From JAIBJN01 sp963699495 (GTDB taxonomy: Bacteria; Actinomycetota; Thermoleophilia; Gaiellales; Gaiellaceae), in contig CAVOUB010000004.1 in assembly GCA_963699495.1 (NCBI GenBank), positions 1 through 64,000 of the forward strand: 64,000 bases of DNA. The letters are read 5' to 3'. Positions 35,068-42,011 of the stretch are shown piece by piece. Numbering within the stretch: position 1 is the stretch's first letter; each line of letters starts with the position of its first letter. The notes beneath the pieces are model-generated. The model did not search any database, was not told where the DNA came from, and saw only the letters and a list, made by a program, of their open reading frames with translations. Position numbers and translations under genes: made by a program.

Positions 35068-35424
35068 ATGGCCCAGACCGCAAGCCATGCGGCCGAGCAC
35101 GATCGGTACGAGGTGCACGAGGTTCTCGCAGGAGAGCCTGCGCTCGACCTTGGCCTCCGCTACGAGACGACCGACTTCGGCGGCGCCGTCGACTTCGCCT
35201 TCGACTATCTGGAACGGCGGGATCCGGGCCGCCAGGGCGTGGTCAGCGCACTCGAGATCGTCCGCGTCTCGGGCTCGAGGCGGGAGACCGTGTGGACGTA
35301 CAGTCACGCACAGTCCCGCAGCATCGCAAGAGACCTCGTCGGCGTCTGGGGCTTCCATCCGAGCCGCGGCTGGAGCAGCCCCTACAGGACGCCGCCCAAG
35401 CCGACGCCGGCCCGCAACTACTAA
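35068..35424 (+). CDS. hypothetical protein (118 aa)
   Basis: Not recognised. A hydrophilic 118-residue protein with an excess of Tyr, Arg and Trp in its second half and Pro-rich C-terminus (PYRTPPKPTPARNY). ATG 35068 follows AAAGGAG with eight-base spacing, a good ribosome site. The opposite strand is also open over much of the length, but has no ribosome site. It borders the accessory region that starts at 35.5 kb. Confidence 0.6.
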   Translation: MAQTASHAAEHDRYEVHEVLAGEPALDLGLRYETTDFGGAVDFAFDYLERRDPGRQGVVSALEIVRVSGSRRETVWTYSHAQSRSIARDLVGVWGFHPSRGWSSPYRTPPKPTPARNY

Positions 35425-35452
35425 TTTCCCGCCATCGAGTTCCCTGGGAGAC

Positions 35453-35458
35453 TATAGT
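35453..35458 (+). promoter_or_regulatory. probable promoter -10 (TATAGT) of the XRE gene
   Basis: TATAGT lies in the small AT-richer gap before the XRE-domain gene, about 45 bases ahead of its ATG, so this transcript would have a leader. The gene may regulate itself here. Confidence 0.35.
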
Positions 35459-35503
35459 CGCCTAGAGGTCGAGGCCGGCGTTGGCTATCGTGATCGGGGC
35501 CGT

Positions 35504-36430
35504 ATGTCTGAGCGGGGGATGGTCGTCAGCGAGATCGTGGCGCAGCTGGTCACAGATGCGCGTCACCAGGAAGGCCTGTCGATGGACGAGCTGGCAGACC
35601 GCGCCGGTGTTCATCGAACCTATATCGGCCTGCTCGAGCGGCGCGCGAGGCAGCCGACGCTCGCCGTGGCGGCGAACCTGGCAGAGGCCCTCGGCCTCAG
35701 CCTCTCCGAGCTCGTCGCAGAGGCCGAGCAGGATGCGAGTACCGGCTACGCGCCGGACATCGAGCTCGTCCACGCCCCGCCCAAACGAGAGGCGAGCCGA
35801 CGCCACCTCGGCTCGTGCTCGCAGCTCAACGCGACGACGGGCCTGACCGGGGACATGGTGGGCCGCGCCATCGAGATCGCCTACCGGAAGCTCGACCTCG
35901 TCGACGAGCAGATGCGGGCGTCGGGCTCGCGCCCGATCGTCGGGCTGGTCGATCCTCCCGATCTGTCGTCGCTCGTCGGTGACTTGCTCAGCGCCGGCGT
36001 CGCCCGGGCCTCGAACGGCCTCTACGTGCAAAACGGCCCGGATCACTCTCCGAGCCTCCTCCCCGTGCGCCAGGGGCTGCCGGAGTCGGACGTGGCCACC
36101 GCCCTGGAGACGGACCGGCCCACCATGGGCTTCGCAAAAGCCGGCGTCCACCTCGTCTTCCGGTACGTGCTGACCGACCGGAACGGAACATTCAAGCGGG
36201 GGAGGGACTCGCGCGGGGACACGGTCGCGGTGTGGGAGGTCAGGTTCGGCACGCTCGGGGAGGGCGACTTCCACGCCGGCTCGGTCCGAAACGGCAACTC
36301 GAGCGCCCGCTTGAAGAAGGAGGCGCTCGACCGCATGGAGCTCGTGTACTACGACCCCGCACTCCTCCCCTACGCGAAGGCAACCGGCGTCTACGCGCGC
36401 CCCGCTGAGCCGAAGCCCCGGCGTCTCTAG
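35504..36430 (+). CDS. XRE helix-turn-helix protein with a 210-residue C-terminal domain of unknown function
   Basis: Residues 10-70 are a Cro/C1-type helix-turn-helix: L-S-M-D-E-L-A-D-R-A-G-V-H-R-T-Y-I-G-L-L followed by E-R-R-A-R-Q-P-T. The remaining 210 residues are not a regulator domain I know; they contain conserved-looking blocks A-K-A-G-V-H-L-V-F-R-Y-V-L, G-D-T-V-A-V-W-E-V-R-F-G and M-E-L-V-Y-Y-D-P-A-L-L-P-Y-A. The T-V-A-V-W-E-V-R strand with flanking acidic residues could be the core of a PD-(D/E)xK-like nuclease, but that is a guess. It is 10 bases before the TS-like gene and probably in operon with it. No methyltransferase gene is adjacent, so a classical restriction pair is not visible. 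Confidence 0.72.
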   Translation: MSERGMVVSEIVAQLVTDARHQEGLSMDELADRAGVHRTYIGLLERRARQPTLAVAANLAEALGLSLSELVAEAEQDASTGYAPDIELVHAPPKREASRRHLGSCSQLNATTGLTGDMVGRAIEIAYRKLDLVDEQMRASGSRPIVGLVDPPDLSSLVGDLLSAGVARASNGLYVQNGPDHSPSLLPVRQGLPESDVATALETDRPTMGFAKAGVHLVFRYVLTDRNGTFKRGRDSRGDTVAVWEVRFGTLGEGDFHAGSVRNGNSSARLKKEALDRMELVYYDPALLPYAKATGVYARPAEPKPRRL

Positions 36431-36440
36431 AGTTCCCTCC

Positions 36441-37106
36441 GTGCCTGCGATCTGCGTCCTCGAGGCGGAGACCATCGGCGCGGCCTGGCTCGACACGGCG
36501 CGCCAGATTCTCGCGAGCGGCGCCGAAGCCCGCTACGAGGGCGAGCCGACGAAGGAGCTCGCTGACCTCACGATCGTCGTCGCGTCTCCCCATCCGGACG
36601 ACGCGCTCATCGCCGAGCTCGGCGACCCGGAGTGGTCGGCCTGGATGCGCCGGAACTTCACCGAGCCGGCGCCCGTAGCCGAGCTCGGCGACGCGGCCAG
36701 CTACGCGACCAGGCTCTACGACTACGGCGGCCGCAACCAGATCGCGTGGGCGATCGAGCGGCTGGGCAGGGATCCGGAGTGCCGGTCGGCCACGATCACC
36801 ACCTTCCAGCCCCTGACCGACACGGCGTACATCCCCTGCATCAGCCTGCTCGACTTCTGGCGGCCGGACCCCGCCGGCCCGGTCGAGCTGGTGGTCTACG
36901 CGCACAGCCTCGACTTCGGCAAGAAGGCGTACGGCAACCTGGTCGAGCTCGCCCGCCTGCACCACCGCGTCGCGGAGGGCGTGGCAGCCGCAGTCGGACG
37001 GCTGGTCCTCCACGCCAAGTCGGCGCACGTCTACGAGGCCGAGTGGGAGCTGATGCGCGGCCTCGTCGCCGCCCAGACTCACCTGCGAGCCTCCAACCTG
37101 GCGTAG
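36441..37106 (+). CDS. divergent thymidylate synthase/dCMP hydroxymethylase-like protein
   Basis: 221 aa. The active-site elements of the TS superfamily can be matched in order: G-G-R-N-Q-I-A-W-A-I (about 96-105), the phosphate-binding Arg in D-P-E-C-R-S (Arg115), the nucleophilic Cys in Y-I-P-C-I-S-L-L-D-F (Cys133), S-L-D-F (Asp158), G-N-L-V-E-L (Asn166, the position that selects uracil over cytosine) and the AHVYE box (His196, Tyr198). It is shorter than housekeeping ThyA (264 aa) and very divergent, so it probably modifies another pyrimidine nucleotide or acts elsewhere. GTG 36441. It follows the XRE gene closely and precedes a TIR gene. Confidence 0.72.
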   Translation: MPAICVLEAETIGAAWLDTARQILASGAEARYEGEPTKELADLTIVVASPHPDDALIAELGDPEWSAWMRRNFTEPAPVAELGDAASYATRLYDYGGRNQIAWAIERLGRDPECRSATITTFQPLTDTAYIPCISLLDFWRPDPAGPVELVVYAHSLDFGKKAYGNLVELARLHHRVAEGVAAAVGRLVLHAKSAHVYEAEWELMRGLVAAQTHLRASNLA

Positions 37107-37142
37107 GTAGTCGCCGACCAGGCACAATGGTCAGGTTTTCCG

Positions 37143-38189
37143 ATGGCGAGACCCGACCAGCAGTCTTCTCTGGTCTTCGTGAGCTACTCCCACGAGGATC
37201 GCGACCGGGTCGCGCCCCTCGTGCAGCGGTTGCGACGGCGACGCTGGGAAGTGTGGTGGGATCGGGAGAACCGGATCGGCGCCGAGTGGCGGGACGTGAT
37301 CGACGACCGGCTCCGCCATGCCGACTGCGTCGTGGTCGTCTGGACACGGCGATCCGTGAAGAGCCGCTGGGTCCGAGACGAGGCGGAGACGGCAGCCAAT
37401 CGCGGCGTCCTCGTTCCTGCTCGATTCGACGACGTCGAGCAACCCCGCGGGTTTGGCGAGTTTCAGTACGCGGACCTCGTCGGTTGGCGGGGCGAGCGCA
37501 GCCAGGAGCTGAACAGGATGGTCAAGGCCATTGCCGGGTTGCTCGCCGGCGCAGTCGACGTCTCTCCCTGGCCGTCGCTGGCGAACGACAGCGCCAGCTC
37601 GAGAAACGGCGTGCTGGTGGCACGGCGCTTCGTCGGACGCCTCCGCGCCCAGTCTGGCATGTTCAAGCAGAACCCGGCCGCGGCCGCTGCGCTCAGCGAG
37701 GCGCTGGCGGGCGTGGGCGACACCTACGACGCCGTCAACGGCGCAGTCGACGACTTCGTGGCTCCTCTTGCCAAGGGCAAGGCGCTCACGCAGGCGAGGT
37801 ATCGGCCACTCGCCACGGGCCGCCTGGCGTCGGACATCGAAGAGGAGCGGGGTCATTGCACCCGCATCGGCCAGGCCTACATCGAGGAAGGCGGGCTGCG
37901 TGACGGCCTGCCGGCGACCACCGACGAGGCGGTGGTAGCCGAGCTCGACGCCATCTTTCTGGACCTGAGCAACGCGGACGGCGACCTTTTCAAGGCAATG
38001 ATCGCAGTCGGCGAAGCCCTCGAGAAGGAGTCCGCCGTGCTGGTGAACATGCTGCTAGCCGGTCAGACGCAGGCTGCCGGAGCGCGCCTCAGGAAGGCGG
38101 ATCAGAGCCTGAGACCGCTCGTGAGCGACGTGAACGAGGGGAAGCGAGAGCTGAACCGGCTCGCCGGCGAGCTCGGCGTCACGCTGTAG
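37143..38189 (+). CDS. TIR-domain protein with alpha-helical C-terminus
   Basis: Residues about 10-140 form a TIR domain: VFVSYSHEDRDRV, W-E-V-W-W-D-R-E-N-R-I-G-A-E-W, C-V-V-V-V-W-T and S-R-W-V-R-D-E-A-E-T-A. The catalytic Glu expected of NAD-cleaving TIR domains can be placed at Glu80 or Glu82. Residues 150-348 are mostly charged helices with no recognised domain and could sense or oligomerise. Bacterial TIR proteins commonly serve in anti-phage defence by depleting NAD+ or making signalling nucleotides. The gene is 36 bases after the TS-like gene and converges on the membrane/TIR pair. Confidence 0.85.
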   Translation: MARPDQQSSLVFVSYSHEDRDRVAPLVQRLRRRRWEVWWDRENRIGAEWRDVIDDRLRHADCVVVVWTRRSVKSRWVRDEAETAANRGVLVPARFDDVEQPRGFGEFQYADLVGWRGERSQELNRMVKAIAGLLAGAVDVSPWPSLANDSASSRNGVLVARRFVGRLRAQSGMFKQNPAAAAALSEALAGVGDTYDAVNGAVDDFVAPLAKGKALTQARYRPLATGRLASDIEEERGHCTRIGQAYIEEGGLRDGLPATTDEAVVAELDAIFLDLSNADGDLFKAMIAVGEALEKESAVLVNMLLAGQTQAAGARLRKADQSLRPLVSDVNEGKRELNRLAGELGVTL

Positions 38190-38207
38190 TCGCGCCGCGC
38201 CGGCGCC

Positions 38208-38732
38208 TCAGGTCGCGACGACGACGGCGAACCCGATCACGTAGACCAGACCGAACAGCACGGGGATCCACTGCTCGAGATGGGTGAGCGGGAGATACTT
38301 CCGCCAGTCGGCGCCCTCGCCGAGCGCGATCCACTCCGCGCGCCAATAGGGTGAGGCCGGGAGACGCTCTTCCAGCAAGCCGACCACCTTGAACTTGGCG
38401 GAGTTCAGCTGCCGGTACGACCGCACGAGCCACCACCAGGCCGTGCACTCGCCGAGCGCGATGACGAGGGGGAGAGCGAGGATCCACGGCGTCACATCAG
38501 GGCGCTCCTTCCCCATGACGCCGATGACGGTGAAGATGGCCGTGTTGAGCGTGAGGAAGAAGGTGTTCGTGAGACCGCGCCGGTTGCTGACCCGGTCTGC
38601 CATCTCCACGTAGATCTTCCACTGCTCCATGACGGCGGCCTGATACTTCTCGCCACCGCCCTCGTAGTCCCGGGCGGTGACGTCGGCGTTCCAGAGTCGC
38701 TCGCGGATGCGCTGGAGCTCGTCGTCGGCCAC
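38208..38732 (-). CDS. membrane protein linked to TIR genes
   Basis: 174 aa. A charged N-terminal helix (residues 1-52, with W-K-I-Y-V-E-M-A-D-R-V-S-N-R-R), two close membrane helices (about 54-72 and 82-103), a cytosolic segment rich in aromatic residues, and a third C-terminal helix (about 152-173). I recall similar proteins beside bacterial TIR genes, but I cannot name the family firmly. It starts seven bases after the stop of the TIR2 gene, so the two are one operon; the natural guess is a membrane effector or channel working with TIR2. Confidence 0.78.
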   Translation of the reverse strand: MADDELQRIRERLWNADVTARDYEGGGEKYQAAVMEQWKIYVEMADRVSNRRGLTNTFFLTLNTAIFTVIGVMGKERPDVTPWILALPLVIALGECTAWWWLVRSYRQLNSAKFKVVGLLEERLPASPYWRAEWIALGEGADWRKYLPLTHLEQWIPVLFGLVYVIGFAVVVAT

Positions 38733-38739
38733 GGTTCTC

Positions 38740-39432
38740 TCAGTTCTCGAACGGCACGTACTTCGGCCACTGGGGTGGGTCCGGCGGCCGCTCCGGCGCA
38801 GGCAGCTGCGGGATCCCGCGCGCGCCCGCAGGGGCCGGAGGGAACATGTCCGCGATGCCTTCGGCCCACGGGGAGGGGTCGTCGCGAATGTCCACGGTAT
38901 TCGCGTCCGTCAGCGGCTTCGGGAGAGTCGATCCCGAGTACCAGACGCCGATCATGGTCAACCATTCGGGGGACATCTTCACGGCGTGATTCCACTCGGC
39001 CATTGCCGCACCGGTGGCCTGCGGCGACGAGATCCGCTCCATGTACTCGTCCGAGATGATCGGCACGAAGTAATTGCAGTCGTTCATGCGTACGAGCAGG
39101 CTGAACCAGTTGAGGCCCTTGCCGAAGTTGCGCGGATCCCGATCGAAGACGATGTCGTAACCGCGGCCGAACAGGAAGCCGGCGAAGGCGTCGACCCACA
39201 GATCCGAGTCGAAGGTCTCGTACGTCTCGTCCCGGGACCAGCCGTACGAGATGAAGAGCCGCGGGGAGTCAGGGGTCGGCGGACGAAGTCGCGGGTGGTC
39301 GAGGCCCGGGTCTCCGCTCGGGTCGAGGGCGAGCTTCTCCGGATCCCAGGCCATGAAGCCGGCCTGCTTGTTCACAGCCTCGACCCGTTGCAGGAGCTGC
39401 TGGATCACAGATGGGGTTTCGGGGTTGCTCAT
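38740..39432 (-). CDS. second TIR-like domain protein
   Basis: 230 aa. After a 55-residue N-terminal extension comes R-L-F-I-S-Y-G-W-S-R-D-E (58-69), then Y-D-I-V-F-D-R-D-P (92-100), W-F-S-L-L-V-R-M-N-D-C-N-Y-F-V-P-I-I-S, and A-A-M-A-E-W-N-H-A with Glu146 in the catalytic position. This is the TIR/SEFIR pattern. The C-terminus is Pro-rich and probably disordered. ATG 39432. It is the first gene of a two-gene operon with the membrane protein and starts 61 bases from tRNA-Leu. Confidence 0.8.
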   Translation of the reverse strand: MSNPETPSVIQQLLQRVEAVNKQAGFMAWDPEKLALDPSGDPGLDHPRLRPPTPDSPRLFISYGWSRDETYETFDSDLWVDAFAGFLFGRGYDIVFDRDPRNFGKGLNWFSLLVRMNDCNYFVPIISDEYMERISSPQATGAAMAEWNHAVKMSPEWLTMIGVWYSGSTLPKPLTDANTVDIRDDPSPWAEGIADMFPPAPAGARGIPQLPAPERPPDPPQWPKYVPFEN

Positions 39433-39493
39433 GTGCCTAGGTGCGGTGAAGCGAGCCCGGGCAGGCTGCGTTCGCGGCAAGCACGACCTGCAG

Positions 39494-39577
39494 TGCGGAT
39501 GAGAGGACTTGAACCTCCACGGGCTTTCGCCCACACGGACCTGAACCGTGCGCGTCTACCAATTCCGCCACATCCGC
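39494..39577 (-). tRNA. tRNA-Leu (anticodon CAG)
   Basis: On the minus strand: acceptor stem GCGGATG/CATCCGC, anticodon stem CACGG/CCGTG with loop TTCAGGT (anticodon CAG, reads CUG), a class II variable arm (GGGCGAAAGCCC) and T-loop TTCAAGT. The discriminator is A. 84 bases. Its 3' end points at the TIR region, the usual orientation for a tRNA that has received an island. Confidence 0.97.
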
Positions 39578-39602
39578 GCGGCGAAGAGAGTCTAGCCCGA
39601 CG

Positions 39603-39845
39603 CTAGCGTCTCGGGCGGTCTTCGTGCTCGTCCAGGACCGGGAGGTCGGCCAGGTCGCGCTCGACGCTCTTGACGAAGTCGTCCTCGGCCTCGTCGCCCC
39701 GGATCAGCGTGAGCTTCTCCTTCCGGCGCCTCCGCGAGCGGGCGGCCCAGGCGTCCGCGCCGATGCGTTCGGACAGCCTCGGCCATTCCGCGGCCACGAC
39801 GACGAGGACGGCGGCGACGAGGAGTCCGATCGCGATCCACCCCAC
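39603..39845 (-). CDS. small single-pass membrane protein
   Basis: 80 aa with one N-terminal hydrophobic helix (about 3-20) followed by a basic patch (ARSRRRRKEK) and an acidic tail (DEAEDDFVKSVERD). It is probably anchored with the C-terminus in the cytoplasm. Not recognised. GTG 39845 is the only start in frame. Confidence 0.55.
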   Translation of the reverse strand: MGWIAIGLLVAAVLVVVAAEWPRLSERIGADAWAARSRRRRKEKLTLIRGDEAEDDFVKSVERDLADLPVLDEHEDRPRR

Positions 39846-39893
39846 ACACTCATTGTAGTGCTGGGCCTAAGGCCCCGAAGGGTCGCGTCCGAT

Positions 39894-40073
39894 ATGGAAG
39901 CCATGCCGTGGGATGTGCCCCTTTCGTTCGCCCTCCTGACCTTCCTCGCCTGGGCCGTCGTCGCCCGCGCGGTGCTCGTGTACACGCAGATCCTGCCGCC
40001 CACCTGCGGCGAGTGTGGGCTCAAGCTCGAGCGCCGCTACCTGGGCGAGTCGGTCTGCCGCTGCGGGCGCTAG
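39894..40073 (+). CDS. small membrane protein with a zinc-ribbon-like tail
   Basis: 59 aa: one hydrophobic helix (about 9-30), then C-G-E-C...C-R-C-G, two CxC/CxxC knuckles that could bind zinc. ATG 39894 or 39903. The gene overlaps by four bases the converging hydrolase gene. Function unknown. Confidence 0.55.
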   Translation: MEAMPWDVPLSFALLTFLAWAVVARAVLVYTQILPPTCGECGLKLERRYLGESVCRCGR

Positions 40074-40807
40074 CCGACCGTTCGTAGGAACGCCTCCAGG
40101 CGCTCGTCGAAGGGCGCGCCGGTGCGCTGGACACCATGGCCGGCGCCGGGGATCATCGCGCGCTGCGCGCCGAGGCGCTGCTCGAGGACGTCGCAGACCG
40201 CGTCGAAGGCGGGATGGTGGGCGCCGGAGACGACAAGCTTGGGGAACGGCGCGGCGGCGAGCGCGTCCAGCGGGATCTCCGCCTCCCACGGGCCCCGCTC
40301 CGTGCGAAGGAGCTGCGCGCCCCGCTCCAGCTCCGGCGTGAGCGCCGCCGGCAGGGTCGAGCCGACGAGGGCGAGGAACAAGCCGAGGAAGTCCGCGGGG
40401 TCGTCCGGGCCGTCGGCCCACAGCGACCGGGCGCGCTCGACGAAGCGGTCCACCGCCGGATTCCCGGCGGCGACCGAGAACGCCGGCGGCTCGATCACCG
40501 TCAGCGAGCGCACGGCCTCCGGCCGCCGCGCGGCCGCGAGCAGGCAGATCACCGCGCCGTAGGAGTGCCCGACCAGGTGGGCACCGTCGCCGAGAACGTC
40601 GGCCACGAGCGGCGCGTCGACGTCGAAGTCCACGCGGCCTGCGGGGAGCGGCGCGTCCCCGAAGCCGGGCCGGTCGACGACGAGGAGCGTCCACCGCTCG
40701 GCGAGCGGCAGCTGCGCGCGCCAGGTGGACTCCCCGCCGGTGACGCTGCCGTGGACGAGGACGACCGGCGGGCCGTCCCCGAGCCGCGCGACGTGCAGCT
40801 CAGGCAG
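40070..40807 (-). CDS. alpha/beta-hydrolase
   Basis: About 245 aa: oxyanion-hole region V-V-L-V-H-G-S-V-T-G-G near the N-terminus, the nucleophile elbow G-H-S-Y-G in LVGHSYGAV, and the catalytic His in I-P-G-A-G-H-G-V. The substrate is unknown. The homologous start has no ATG/GTG/TTG: GTG 40633 would remove the first third of the fold, so translation probably begins at CTG 40807 or 40798, overlapping the stop of the upstream membrane-protein gene. Confidence 0.85.
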   Translation of the reverse strand: MPELHVARLGDGPPVVLVHGSVTGGESTWRAQLPLAERWTLLVVDRPGFGDAPLPAGRVDFDVDAPLVADVLGDGAHLVGHSYGAVICLLAAARRPEAVRSLTVIEPPAFSVAAGNPAVDRFVERARSLWADGPDDPADFLGLFLALVGSTLPAALTPELERGAQLLRTERGPWEAEIPLDALAAAPFPKLVVSGAHHPAFDAVCDVLEQRLGAQRAMIPGAGHGVQRTGAPFDERLEAFLRTVG

Positions 40808-41954
40808 CGGGCGCTGCGGGCGGGCTCGCCGGCGGACCCGGCTCGCCCGATCCGAGCTCGCCCTTGAGCACGCGGCGGAAGGCCTCGTAGCCGAGGGCGA
40901 TCAGGCCACCGAGGACGAGCACTCCGACCCAGTTCCGGAGGGCCGGCACGGGGCCCCAGAGGATGAGCAGCAGGTAGATGCCTCCGAGGAGGCACCAGCC
41001 GATCTCCGGCCGCTCGATCAGCGCGGGCCCGATGGCCTTCCGGGCGCGGGTCGCGTAGCGCGTGGGCCCGGCGAACCAGGTTCCGATCAGGATGACGGCG
41101 CCGTAGACGATCAGGGCCCAGGCAAGCTCGCCGAGCAGGCTGGTGCCGATCAACCAGGTGGAGTTGACGGCGTCGCGGACGGACTCGCCCGAGGAGAGCG
41201 CGTCGACGATGTAGTTCCCCACCACCCGGCGGATCACCAGGAGGAGGACGCCGGCGAGCAGGAGCGCCGCGCCGATGTTGCGGAGCATCTCCCGCCGGCC
41301 GCGCGCGAGCCAGATCGCGCCGGCGTAGCAGGCGAACGCGATGATGATGATCAGCCAGCTCAGCACCTTGATCACCTTGACGCCGGTCTGCGCGGCCTCG
41401 AGCTGGTCGGACTGCAGGATCACGATCTGGCCGGCGTCCGCCGGCAGCCGCGAGTCGAGCTCCTCGCCGAAGCCGAGCTCGTTCCCGATGTTGACGACGA
41501 GCGTACGCAGGTTCAGGGTCACGGTTCCGTTGCCGGTCGTGATGTTCCCCCGCGTGTCGTCCTCGAGGACGGCGATCAGCTCCTGGTGCGCGACGCGGTT
41601 GACGTTCTCCCAGAGACTCTGCACGCGCGGGCGCTGGAGGAAACGGTCGACGCCCTCCACGGCGGGCTGGCGGAGCGCTCCGGAGATCGGCCCGGCGAGG
41701 CCCTGGAGGTTGGGTGGAAGCCGCTCCTCGAGCACCGCCTGCGGATCGGCGTACTCGTACAGCTGGTCGACGATGTAGACCGACAGCGCCTCGCGCACCT
41801 TGTCGTTCTCCAGCAGCTGGTTGCTCGTGTCGACCCAGGCGTCGGTGTCGAGCGCCTGGCGCTTCACCCAGACCGTGAGCGATCCCACGACCACGACGAG
41901 CGTTCCGATCGCGAAGAGGATCCACGCTGCGAGCGTGTGTTGACGCCGGTTCAC
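40800..41954 (-). CDS. integral membrane protein of unknown function
   Basis: 384 aa. One N-terminal membrane helix (about 8-28), a large extracytoplasmic domain (about 30-195) rich in acidic and amide residues, then five or six more hydrophobic segments (about 197-345) and a Pro/Ala-rich tail. Similar layouts occur in uncharacterised actinobacterial membrane proteins. GTG 41954. The hydrolase gene begins inside its last codons. Confidence 0.75.
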   Translation of the reverse strand: MNRRQHTLAAWILFAIGTLVVVVGSLTVWVKRQALDTDAWVDTSNQLLENDKVREALSVYIVDQLYEYADPQAVLEERLPPNLQGLAGPISGALRQPAVEGVDRFLQRPRVQSLWENVNRVAHQELIAVLEDDTRGNITTGNGTVTLNLRTLVVNIGNELGFGEELDSRLPADAGQIVILQSDQLEAAQTGVKVIKVLSWLIIIIAFACYAGAIWLARGRREMLRNIGAALLLAGVLLLVIRRVVGNYIVDALSSGESVRDAVNSTWLIGTSLLGELAWALIVYGAVILIGTWFAGPTRYATRARKAIGPALIERPEIGWCLLGGIYLLLILWGPVPALRNWVGVLVLGGLIALGYEAFRRVLKGELGSGEPGPPASPPAAPAA

Positions 41955-42011
41955 CCGGGGATCATTACCGACCTTGCGCGAGAAGGCATCATCCCGTCGG
42001 GACGACGCCGA

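Noticed and set aside
35038..35358. Minus-strand open frame opposite the 118-aa protein
   Set aside because: No ribosome site and less natural composition than the plus-strand frame, which has AAAGGAG before its ATG.
35504..36430. Calling the XRE fusion a named restriction endonuclease
   Set aside because: I considered ApaLI- and ScaI-type enzymes, but the motif blocks I remember for those families are not present.
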